Shown piece by piece: positions 6,877 through 13,993 of a DNA stretch of 15,957 nt. The stretch lies in assembly GCA_964598025.1 (NCBI GenBank), contig CAZRAU010000076.1, positions 1-15,957 of the forward strand. Reading direction: 5' to 3'. The DNA is from JALGWN01 sp964598025 (GTDB lineage Bacteria > Arandabacterota > Arandabacteria > Arandabacterales > Arandabacteraceae). Within the stretch, counting starts at the first letter, position 1, and each line of letters begins with the position of its first letter. Both the position numbers and the translations under genes were made by a program. The notes under the pieces are model-generated. The model had not been told where the DNA came from and searched no databases. It saw only the letters and a program-made list of their open reading frames with translations.

Positions 6877-8628
6877 TCATTCCTTCACGAATGCCGCCCT
6901 TATCTGGGCCACAAGCTGATCGTTGCTGTAATGCCTCATCGTGATGGCACCCCGGTAGCAGGTTGCCCCGCAGGTGCCACAGCCCTTGCACGCAACCTCG
7001 ATGGTGCGGGCCTTCTTGCCGGCGTCGGTCTCCACGATTTCGATCGCCCCGTAAGGACAGAGCGCCGCGCAAAGCCCGCAGCCCCTGCACTCCTCCTCAT
7101 CCACGACCGACACGATAGGTTCGACCTTGACCTTACCCGTAGTAAGATATGTGGATGCCCGGGAGGCCGCACCCACGGCCTGGTCCAGGCACTCGGTAAG
7201 AGTGGCGGGCCACCTGGCGGTCCCGCAGACGAATATACCGTCCGTGGCGAAGTCAAGTGGCCGCAATTTCACATGGGCCTCCAGGAAGAAACCATACTCA
7301 TCCACCGGTACCTTGAGAACCTTGGAAAGCGCCGTGTTGGTATCCTGCGGGACAAGCGGCGTGGCAAGCACAGCCAGATCGCAGGGGATCTCCAGGTCCC
7401 GGCCCAGGATATCGCTTCTTACCATGACCTTGCCGTCACGTATCTCGGGAGGGCTCTCGGGCCCGTAATTAACGAACCTCACGCCCGCCTTCTTGGCATC
7501 GGCAAGCAGCATCTCGTTCCGCACGCCGTCGCACATGAGATCGCGATAAAGGAACGTGACATCGGCTTTCCACCGCTTCCGCATGAGGAGGGCATGCTTG
7601 ATCCCCACCAGGCAACATATCCGCGAGCAATAGGGGCGCTCGGGGATGCGCGCCCCCGCGCAGCCTATGATCACTACTTGCTTGCGCCTATACTTGGGTT
7701 GCTTTAAGAGGCCCTCCGTCTCGACGAGCGTCACCACCTTGTCGCCGTCATGGCCGTAAAGGTCTTCGCCGTCGAGCGGCTTTGCCCCCGTGGCAAGCAC
7801 TATGATGCCCGCAACGATGGGATCGTCCTGGGATGTCACATAGACCTGGTAATTGCCGATATAGCCCTTCACATCGGTGACTTCGGATGAAGTGAGTACC
7901 TTGATCAGCGGCTCGCCCGTCACGCGGGAGACCATCGCCTTGAGGTACTTCTCCGCCTTCTCACCCCAGGGATAGATCTCGTCGAGGCCGCGGACGAGCC
8001 CGCCCAGGTCGTCTGCTTTCTCCACAATCACAACTTCGAAGCCCCGCGATGCGAGCTCCAGGGCCGAGGTCATGCCTGCTACACCGCCGCCTATGATGAG
8101 GGCGCGGCGCGTTACATCACCTTCTATGGGTTCCATGGCCTCTAGGAAGGCCGACCTGGCAACACCCATGCGTATGAGATCCTTGGCCTTCTGCGTGCCT
8201 GTGTCGCGTTCCGCCTTGTGGACCCAGGAGACGTGCTCGCGGATATTGACGAACTCGAAGTAGTAGGAATTGAGGCCCGCCTCCTCGCACACGGCCCTGA
8301 AAGTGGGCTCATGGGTGCGCGGCGTGCAGGCCGCCACCACCACGCGGTCGAGCCTATTGTCCACTATGGCCTGCCTTATGTCGTTCACCCCGGCTTCCGA
8401 ACACGAATAGAGGTTCTCCCTCACAAAGACCACGTTGGGAAGCTTCCTCGCGTACTCGGCGACACCCTTGGTATCAAGGAAGCCGGCTATGTTGGTGCCG
8501 CAATTGCAGACAAAGACCCCGATCCTTGGTCCCTTACCGGTACCTGCCTTGGCGCCGGCAGGCTCAGGCCCGGCGGGCGGCGTGGCGGTCGGTGTGGCAC
8601 GCGGCTTCTTCTTAGGCTTCTTACTCAT
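6877..8628 (-). CDS. hdrA: HdrA-like FAD/iron-sulfur protein with intact N-terminal domain
   Basis: A 583-residue HdrA paralog. Residues 1-34 form a disordered Lys/Pro/Ala-rich extension. The HdrA N-terminal domain is complete, with C41-x-C43-G, C76 (YSCSEAG) and AAC101TPRTHEP. The FAD Rossmann motif GGGVAG follows (IIGGGVAGMTSALELASRG), then the motif CAGARIPERPYCSRICC and two C-terminal [4Fe-4S] sites (CRGCGLCAALCP, CKGCGTCGATC). It has no ferredoxin insertion and no Cys/Sec at the site used in the Sec-HdrA. Together with the MvhD 35 bases downstream it has the module content of QmoB (HdrA plus MvhD) in two chains, while the Sec-HdrA upstream resembles QmoA. ATG at 8628 has a weak site (GGGATGA) upstream; the stop is TGA at 6877. 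Confidence 0.92.
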   Translation of the reverse strand: MSKKPKKKPRATPTATPPAGPEPAGAKAGTGKGPRIGVFVCNCGTNIAGFLDTKGVAEYARKLPNVVFVRENLYSCSEAGVNDIRQAIVDNRLDRVVVAACTPRTHEPTFRAVCEEAGLNSYYFEFVNIREHVSWVHKAERDTGTQKAKDLIRMGVARSAFLEAMEPIEGDVTRRALIIGGGVAGMTSALELASRGFEVVIVEKADDLGGLVRGLDEIYPWGEKAEKYLKAMVSRVTGEPLIKVLTSSEVTDVKGYIGNYQVYVTSQDDPIVAGIIVLATGAKPLDGEDLYGHDGDKVVTLVETEGLLKQPKYRRKQVVIIGCAGARIPERPYCSRICCLVGIKHALLMRKRWKADVTFLYRDLMCDGVRNEMLLADAKKAGVRFVNYGPESPPEIRDGKVMVRSDILGRDLEIPCDLAVLATPLVPQDTNTALSKVLKVPVDEYGFFLEAHVKLRPLDFATDGIFVCGTARWPATLTECLDQAVGAASRASTYLTTGKVKVEPIVSVVDEEECRGCGLCAALCPYGAIEIVETDAGKKARTIEVACKGCGTCGATCYRGAITMRHYSNDQLVAQIRAAFVKE

Positions 8629-8673
8629 CGGTCATCCCGGGTCGGCAGCCATATGTAGTGCTGCACCATAGCT

Positions 8674-9969
8674 TCATGCTGTAACCCCCGCCAGCACGTG
8701 CGCCGCGGCACGCTGGGCTGCCGCGCTCGCCTGACTCACTGTCTCGGGTATATCGCACGGGCCCTTGCAGAACCCGCATGCGAAGATCCCCCTGACGCCG
8801 GTGTCGGCAGGATTATGAGGATCGGTCTCAACAAACCCGTACTTATCGGTCTTGATACCGAGCGTCCGGGCAAGCCCCTTGGCGCCCTTCGCGGGCATGG
8901 CGGCCGTGGCGAGCACCACCATCTCCACTTCCAGCCACTCCACCTTGCGTTGGCGCGTGTCCTCATACCACACAATAGGATTCCCATCGGGACCGTCCTC
9001 GATCTCGGCGACCCTTCCCCTTATATACCGGACATCGTATTCCTCGGCTGCCCGCTTCTCGTACTTCTGGAACCACTTGCCCACGTTCCTCAGATCCGTA
9101 TGGAAGATATACGAGACCGACTCCGGGTCATGCTCGCGCGCTAGCATCGCGTCCTTGATGGAATACATGCAGCACACACTCGAGCAATAGCCACAATAGT
9201 TGAGGTCCCGCGAGCCCACGCACTGGAGATAAGCCACCTTCTTGGCCGGTTTCCCGTCCGAAGGCCTGTAGAGGTGGCCCCCCGTAGGCCCGGTGGCATT
9301 GATCAGGCGCTCATACTGAAGCCCGGTTATCACGTTCTTGATCCTGCCGAACCCGTAGTGGGTAAGCGGCGTGGGATCGAAAATGCTCACGCCCGTGGCC
9401 ACCACCACCGCATCGACATCGAGATCGAGCATCGTGTCTTTCATCTCATAGTCTATAGCGCCCTTATCGCATTTGGTCGCACACACCCCGCACTTGCCCT
9501 TGGTAAGGTAGATACAGGCCTCGGGGTCTATGGTCATAACAGCCGGGATGCCCTGAGAGAAATAGAGATATATGGCCTTGCGCTTCCTGAGGCCCATGTC
9601 GAAATCATCCAGCGCCCGCCCCGGGCACTTCTCCACGCACAGACCGCATGCATTACACACGTCCTCCTTGACATAGCGGCTCTTCCTTCGGACCTTAAGC
9701 CCGAACCCGCCCCTCCTGCGCCTCAGGCCTTCTACTTCACTATAGGCCAGAATCTCGATCTTGGGATGCCGACCGGCATCCAGCATCTTGGGCGCCAGGA
9801 TTCATATGGAACAGTCATTGGTCGGGAAGGTCTTGTCGAGCTGCGCCATCACCCCGCCTATGCTCGGGCTCTTCTCGATGAGATAGGTCTGAATGCCCAT
9901 CTCGGCGAGGTCGAGCGCGGCCTGGATGCCGCCGATCCCTCCACCTATGACCGCTACCTTAGGCTCCAC
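8674..9969 (-). CDS. hdrA: HdrA selenoprotein (UGA = selenocysteine 56)
   Basis: A 431-residue HdrA, the flavin subunit where electron bifurcation occurs in Hdr complexes. From GTG at 9969 (GGGAGG 9 bases upstream) the frame encodes the Rossmann motif GGGIGG (9-14), IEKSPSIGGVMAQLDKTFP, then NDCSI-UGA-ILAPKM. The UGA at 9804-9802 stands exactly where HdrA proteins have Cys or, in Methanococcales, Sec. The residues on both sides of the UGA match the family, so this is not a real stop. The ferredoxin insertion has C105/C108/C111/C115 and C152/C160/C163/C167; the HdrA cysteine motif CVGSRDLNYCGYCSSVCC follows; the end is GIFACGFCKGPCDIPETV. The N-terminal HdrA domain and C-terminal ferredoxin are absent, as in QmoA. 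A SECIS-like hairpin lies 20 bases after the UGA. Automatic calling would start at the ATG at 9786 and lose the FAD motif. Confidence 0.93.
9764..9781 (-). promoter_or_regulatory. Bacterial SECIS hairpin of hdrA
   Basis: Minus-strand RNA GGAUGCC-GGUC-GGCAUCC forms a perfect 7-bp stem with a GGUC tetraloop, starting 20 bases after the UGA codon. Bacterial SECIS elements lie in the reading frame a short distance after the UGA, and the E. coli fdhF element also has an apical GGUC loop bound by SelB. The stem, loop and distance all fit. Confidence 0.88.
9802..9804 (-). other. In-frame UGA read as selenocysteine (HdrA Sec56)
   Basis: TGA on the minus strand within NDCSI-U-ILAPKM. Coding potential is continuous on both sides in the same frame, and the position is a conserved HdrA Cys/Sec ligand site. 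Confidence 0.9.
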
Positions 9970-11101
9970 GCTTTCCACCTCCCGCCGCTTCAGCCAGAAG
10001 CGTTATCATGTCCTTGATCTCTATGGCCCCCGAGGTGTCCTCATCGCGCATGGCACACCTCAGGTGAATGTTACACTTGGGGCACGCCGTAAGCAGCGTA
10101 CTTGCACCCGTTGCGATCGCCTCGTCGAGCCGGTCCACCTGGATTCGCTTGTTGACGCGCGAGCAACTCACGAAGTTGCTCGAGCCGCAGCAAAGCGCAT
10201 CCTTGCCCCTCCGCTCCATCTCCACGAGCTCGATCCCGGGAACGGCACCCAGCAAAAAGCGCGGCTCCTCTATTATGTCATCCATCCGGGCCAGCCTGCA
10301 GGGGTCGTGATAGGTGACCTTGCCCTCGAGGGGCCTTAAGCCCAGCGCTTCGGAGTGCTTGACGAGCAGATTGAGGAGAAAAACCGGCTCGAAGCCCAGG
10401 TCCCCGATAAGATCCGGATAGACCTGCTTGAACATGTAATAGCATTCCGGGCAGGAGAAGACGGCTTCCGTTGCCCCGGTCTTGCGTATGGCTTCGACAT
10501 TCTGCGCTGCGAACCGCCGCGTGATCTCAGGCCTTCCCGTCCAGTAGGCATCGTGCCCGCAGCAGACCTCGTGCTCGTTCACCGCAGGGATGATACCTAT
10601 GCGGTTAAGCAGCTCCACAGCTGACCGGGCTATGGCCTTACCCTCGAAGCCGATGTCTCTAAAGACCACTTCGAGGAAAGGCAGGCAGCCTGCGAAGTAA
10701 TAGGTCTTGGCGCGCTGCCTGGTCTTAACGCCCTTGCCCATCCAGGCAGGCGAGCGGTTGAAATCGGGACTCGTCATGAGCTCCATAAGCGCCGCCAGGG
10801 TGTCGGCATGCGTGCAGACCCCGTCCTCCCCCAGTTCCCTCGCCCTGCCCCTCAAGGCCCGCATGAAGCCCGTGAAATCCACAGTCGAGGGGCACCTCTG
10901 GTCGCACGTGCCGCAGGTAAGGCAGCTCCAGAGCTCCGGATCGCACACGGTCTCGGTCTCAGCGAAAAGCAGTGCCCGTTCCACGGTAAGCCTCGGTGAA
11001 TACTCCGGATGCACCCGCGACACCGGGCAGCTTCCCGTGCAGACGCCGCATTCGAGACATAGATATGCTTTGGTTCTATTTATGTCCGCGCGAAGACCCA
11101 C
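9959..11101 (-). CDS. Fused HdrC-HdrB (HdrD-like) heterodisulfide-reductase-type subunit
   Basis: A 380-residue catalytic-type Hdr subunit. The N-terminal HdrC part has two [4Fe-4S] sites: C15-C18-C21-C25 (CLECGVCTGSCP) and C60-C63-C66-C70 (CLTCGTCDQRCP). The HdrB part has two complete CCG domains, one with CCGHDAYWTG followed by SCPEC and one with HDPCR, CCGSSN and ACPKC. In HdrB these cysteines hold the noncubane [4Fe-4S] clusters that cleave a disulfide, so a disulfide-type reductase activity is plausible; the substrate is unknown. No transmembrane helix is present, so it is a soluble HdrCB and not membrane-bound HdrDE. The start is GTG at 11101 with GGAAGGGG upstream; the stop is TAA at 9959. 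It overlaps the Sec-HdrA start by 11 bases. Confidence 0.9.
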   Translation of the reverse strand: MGLRADINRTKAYLCLECGVCTGSCPVSRVHPEYSPRLTVERALLFAETETVCDPELWSCLTCGTCDQRCPSTVDFTGFMRALRGRARELGEDGVCTHADTLAALMELMTSPDFNRSPAWMGKGVKTRQRAKTYYFAGCLPFLEVVFRDIGFEGKAIARSAVELLNRIGIIPAVNEHEVCCGHDAYWTGRPEITRRFAAQNVEAIRKTGATEAVFSCPECYYMFKQVYPDLIGDLGFEPVFLLNLLVKHSEALGLRPLEGKVTYHDPCRLARMDDIIEEPRFLLGAVPGIELVEMERRGKDALCCGSSNFVSCSRVNKRIQVDRLDEAIATGASTLLTACPKCNIHLRCAMRDEDTSGAIEIKDMITLLAEAAGGGKRGA

Positions 11102-11621
11102 GCCGTGTCCCCTTCCTTGCTTTCACAGGCTTCGTGCCCACGGTAGGCTTGCCGGCTCCCGCGGTTTGCTTGCGCCTCTTGGTCGCGGCAGGCTGCTTGG
11201 CCCGCCGGGCTTGGCTCCGGCTTGCCTTTGGCTTGGCCGCCTTGACCGCCCTCGCAGCGGCGGCGCCCTTCCCGAATTGCTTGAAGAACCCCTTCAAGAT
11301 CCGCTTGACCTCGCTCCCACCACTTTCCGCAACGACGTGAAACTGAAGCCGGTCGCGCTCAATCCCTGCGAGGTCCAAGATCTCGCGGGTCTCATCCACA
11401 ATCTCGGCGCACCGGGCGCTCCCGTTATAGTAGCGGCAGTCGCCTTCATCGCAGCCCAGGACCAGCACCCCGCGCATACCCTTGGCAAAGAGCTTGAGCA
11501 GATAGGATACCTTCACCAGGCCCGTGCACTTCACCGGCATCACCACGGCGTCGGCATCATAGGTGAAGCCCCCCTTCACGGCATTCTCCATCGCCGTCAG
11601 GGGATGCCACTTGCACGGCAC
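11076..11621 (-). CDS. mvhD: MvhD-like subunit, His at the Sec/Cys position, basic C-terminal tail
   Basis: An MvhD-family (methyl-viologen-reducing hydrogenase delta) [2Fe-2S] subunit that would link HdrA to an electron donor. The cysteine pattern C3-K-W-H6, C32, C57, C62 has exactly the spacing of the selenoprotein MvhD at 6841-6056 (C12, U15, C41, C66, C71), so the Sec/Cys ligand position is His6 here. Residues from about 117 to 181 form a low-complexity tail rich in Lys, Arg and Ala, absent from ordinary MvhD. The start given is GTG at 11621, but it has no good ribosome-binding site and removes part of the first beta strand. The frame stays open upstream with family-like residues (KERFAIVPC), and AGGAGG at 11656-11651 points to an ATA codon at 11642 as a possible start. 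It overlaps the HdrCB gene by 26 bases. Family assignment is firm; the start is uncertain. Confidence 0.85.
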   Translation of the reverse strand: MPCKWHPLTAMENAVKGGFTYDADAVVMPVKCTGLVKVSYLLKLFAKGMRGVLVLGCDEGDCRYYNGSARCAEIVDETREILDLAGIERDRLQFHVVAESGGSEVKRILKGFFKQFGKGAAAARAVKAAKPKASRSQARRAKQPAATKRRKQTAGAGKPTVGTKPVKARKGTRRGSSRGHK

Positions 11622-11643
11622 TATGGCGAATCGCTCTTTTATC

Positions 11644-13320
11644 TTACGCCCCTCCTGTCGCCCCGAAGGCAGCTTCCACCTGCTCCGGCGACATGTCCGC
11701 CAGCGAGATGGCGCCCGAAGGACATACGGCGGTGCAGACCCCGCAGCCCGTGCAGTGTATGGCCACGACCTCCGCCTGCTTCATGCCGTCTTCGAGCACG
11801 CTGATATCGATCGCCCCGTGCTGACAGACCTCCTCACACCGCCCGCACCCCCGGCACAGATCCTTGTCCACATGCGAGACATAGGTGAGCCGCTCGATCC
11901 GCCCCGCATCGATGAGATCGAAAGCCCGCGAGGCGGCCCCATAGCCCTGAAGGATCGCCTCGGTCATTGAGGACGGCCAGTGGGCGCAGCCCGCCACAAA
12001 AATGCCGCGCGGCGCATATTCCTCGGGCCTCACCTTGAGCCGTGGCTCCACCAGGAATCCGAATTGGTCAACGGGCATCTTCAGGATCCCGGCCATCGCC
12101 CGGCTTGTCTCCGAAGCCACCATGGGAACGGCAAGCACGACGCGATCGAAGGGTATGTGGGATTCCATGTCGGATATTTCATCGTAGACCTCGACTGTCC
12201 CATCCCTCACAACCGGGGGGCGCTCGAGCGAATAGCGTATGATATCCACCCCCATCTCGCGGGCCCGATCGAGATCGCCGGCATACTCGGCGAAGCCCCG
12301 GCTCAGGATGGTGATCTTGGCCGCCGGGAAGCGTTCCTTGATGAGGATCGTATTCTTTATGGAAGCCGTGCAGCAGATGCGGGAGCAATAAGGCCGCTCT
12401 TCATTCCGCGAGCCCGCGCACTGGATCATCACGATATTGGCACCCGGCTTCTCACCTTTAAGCAGCATGGCTTCGAGATCGAGCTGGGTGATGACCCCCT
12501 TCTTAACACCGTAGCCGAAAAGGCCCGTGGGGACCAAAAGACTCGCCCCGGTAGCGACAATGATCGTACCCACTTCGAGTGTGGTCGCGTCTGATAGGTC
12601 GATCCTGTAGTCTCCCACATGGCCCTTTACGGCTACGGGCTCAACACCCGTCCTTATATGAATACCGGCATCTCTAAGGTGTTCCACCTGCTCATCGATA
12701 AGCTCTCGAGCCCGCCGGTAACTCGGAAAGACCGCATTGAGTTTGTTTAAGAGGCCCCCAAGGTGCGCTTGCTTATCGACCAGAAACACCTCGACCCCCC
12801 TCACACTCAAGGCCGCGGCGGCCGAGATCCCCGCTATGCCTCCACCAATGACCGCACACGCGGGCTTTACATCGACGGCGACCTTCTCCTTGGCTGCCGC
12901 CCCGAGCACACGGCCCAGAGCGGACCTTATCAGCACATCCGCACACGCTGTCGCCGCACTTCGCTTGCCCTTGTGGGCCATCACGCAGTGCTCCGCTATG
13001 TTGGCGAACTCCACGAGGCCCGGATCGATATCCACTTCACCCAGGGAGTCGCGGTAAAGCTTCCCGTAGAGCCGCTCGCTGCCGCCTGCCACAACGACCC
13101 TGGTGAGACCCTTCTTGGCGATCTCCGAGGCGATGGCCGCTATGCCCCTGCGGCTACAGGGAAAGGGCTGAACCTTAAGATAGCCTATATCGCGGTGGCG
13201 CTTGAGGCCACTAAGCAGCGTCTCCATATCAAGCCCCTCTGAGAGCGGATGCTCGCACTGGGAGAATATGACGGCCACCTTTCCGGGCCCCACGCGCCCC
13301 TTACTTGTCTTCTTCACCAT
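11644..13320 (-). CDS. HdrA-like FAD/iron-sulfur protein, degenerate N-terminal domain
   Basis: A 558-residue HdrA paralog. Residues 14-145 correspond to the HdrA N-terminal domain but have lost key cysteines: only C22 remains of the usual CxC pair, C55 is kept, and the AACTPRTHEP motif is replaced by AGGSERLYGK (G80 in place of Cys). The FAD Rossmann motif GGGIAG is at 159-164, followed by LGGLL. The thioredoxin-reductase-like half carries the HdrA cysteine motif QCAGSRNEERPYCSRICC at about residue 300. The C-terminus has two [4Fe-4S] sites (CRGCGRCEEVC, CTGCGVCTAVCP). It has no ferredoxin insertion after the Rossmann segment, as in the 583-residue paralog at 8628-6877. ATG at 13320 lies 17 bases after the NuoG-like stop. 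It is followed at once by an MvhD paralog, an arrangement like a split QmoB. Confidence 0.88.
   Translation of the reverse strand: MVKKTSKGRVGPGKVAVIFSQCEHPLSEGLDMETLLSGLKRHRDIGYLKVQPFPCSRRGIAAIASEIAKKGLTRVVVAGGSERLYGKLYRDSLGEVDIDPGLVEFANIAEHCVMAHKGKRSAATACADVLIRSALGRVLGAAAKEKVAVDVKPACAVIGGGIAGISAAAALSVRGVEVFLVDKQAHLGGLLNKLNAVFPSYRRARELIDEQVEHLRDAGIHIRTGVEPVAVKGHVGDYRIDLSDATTLEVGTIIVATGASLLVPTGLFGYGVKKGVITQLDLEAMLLKGEKPGANIVMIQCAGSRNEERPYCSRICCTASIKNTILIKERFPAAKITILSRGFAEYAGDLDRAREMGVDIIRYSLERPPVVRDGTVEVYDEISDMESHIPFDRVVLAVPMVASETSRAMAGILKMPVDQFGFLVEPRLKVRPEEYAPRGIFVAGCAHWPSSMTEAILQGYGAASRAFDLIDAGRIERLTYVSHVDKDLCRGCGRCEEVCQHGAIDISVLEDGMKQAEVVAIHCTGCGVCTAVCPSGAISLADMSPEQVEAAFGATGGA
11651..11656 (-). 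promoter_or_regulatory. Strong Shine-Dalgarno AGGAGG, points to a non-standard ATA start
   Basis: AGGAGG lies inside the last codons of the upstream HdrA-like gene. It is 8 bases before an in-frame ATA codon (11642-11640) but 29 bases before the GTG at 11621. The same hexamer with a 7-base spacer serves the TTG start at 2023, so this genome does use the motif. Here it could also be a coincidence of Gly codons. Confidence 0.45.
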
Positions 13321-13337
13321 ACCCCTACCAGCCTGCC

Positions 13338-13988
13338 TTAGGTACCCGTGTAGTAGGTCTCACAGATGATACACCTGCCGACACCTTGCTTGGTGCCGGC
13401 CTTATGCATGCTCCGGCGGGCAAACACGCGTTCGAGATCGAAAGTCCTTGCAGGGCAAATCGCCGTACAGGTCCCGCATCCGATACACACATTGCTTTCC
13501 TGCCCGAAGGGCGGCTGGACCTCGCTCGAAGGCCCCCGATAGGCAAAGCCTATGGCCCCCAGACCCACTATCTCCTCGCACGCCCTCACGCACATGCCGC
13601 AGAGGAAACAGTCCTCGTCGCCCTTCTCGAAGGGCACCTTCTTGACTCCAAGCCGCTTGGCCACATCCTTTATGACACCGATCTTGGGACACCGGGCGAG
13701 CAGGAGCGCTATCACGGTCTGCCTTATCTCGCGAATCTTGGGCGTCTCGGTGCGGACCACCATGCCTTCCTCTGCCGGGGTCACACACGAGGCGGCCGTA
13801 CGCTTCCTGCCGTTCTTTTCTATCTCCACGACACAGAGGCGGCACGAGCCCTCAGGACTCAAGGCCTCGTGGTAGCAGAGGGTCGGGATCTCGATTCCCG
13901 CCTCCCGCGCGACTTCGAGCACAGTCTGGCCCCTCGCGGCCTTCCGCAGCTTGCCGTCGATTCTTATCTCTACGGTGTCAGTCGCCAT
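13338..13988 (-). CDS. Short NuoG/HoxU-like iron-sulfur subunit
   Basis: A 216-residue electron-transfer subunit expected to take electrons from the NuoF-like protein. It starts with a ferredoxin-type [2Fe-2S] domain (C38, C49, C52, C68; motif PTLCYHE...GSCRLC) and continues with two [4Fe-4S] sites (CFLCGMCVRAC and CIGCGTCTAICP). The His-Cys3 cluster segment usual in NuoG and HydA is absent: where HP-x-D-C would stand, the sequence reads LLLARCPKIGVIKDVAKRLG. A short C-terminal CIICE motif ends the protein. There is no H-cluster or molybdopterin domain, so this is a HoxU-sized wire and not a hydrogenase. ATG at 13988 follows the NuoF stop by 5 bases; the stop is TAA at 13338. The partner is probably the Hdr set downstream. 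Confidence 0.9.
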   Translation of the reverse strand: MATDTVEIRIDGKLRKAARGQTVLEVAREAGIEIPTLCYHEALSPEGSCRLCVVEIEKNGRKRTAASCVTPAEEGMVVRTETPKIREIRQTVIALLLARCPKIGVIKDVAKRLGVKKVPFEKGDEDCFLCGMCVRACEEIVGLGAIGFAYRGPSSEVQPPFGQESNVCIGCGTCTAICPARTFDLERVFARRSMHKAGTKQGVGRCIICETYYTGT

Positions 13989-13993
13989 CGGTC

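Noticed and set aside
8629..8673. A promoter or terminator in the largest intergenic space
   Set aside because: The 45 bases between the two hdrA genes contain no convincing -35/-10 pair and no stem with a T run; I see nothing functional beyond a weak ribosome-binding site.
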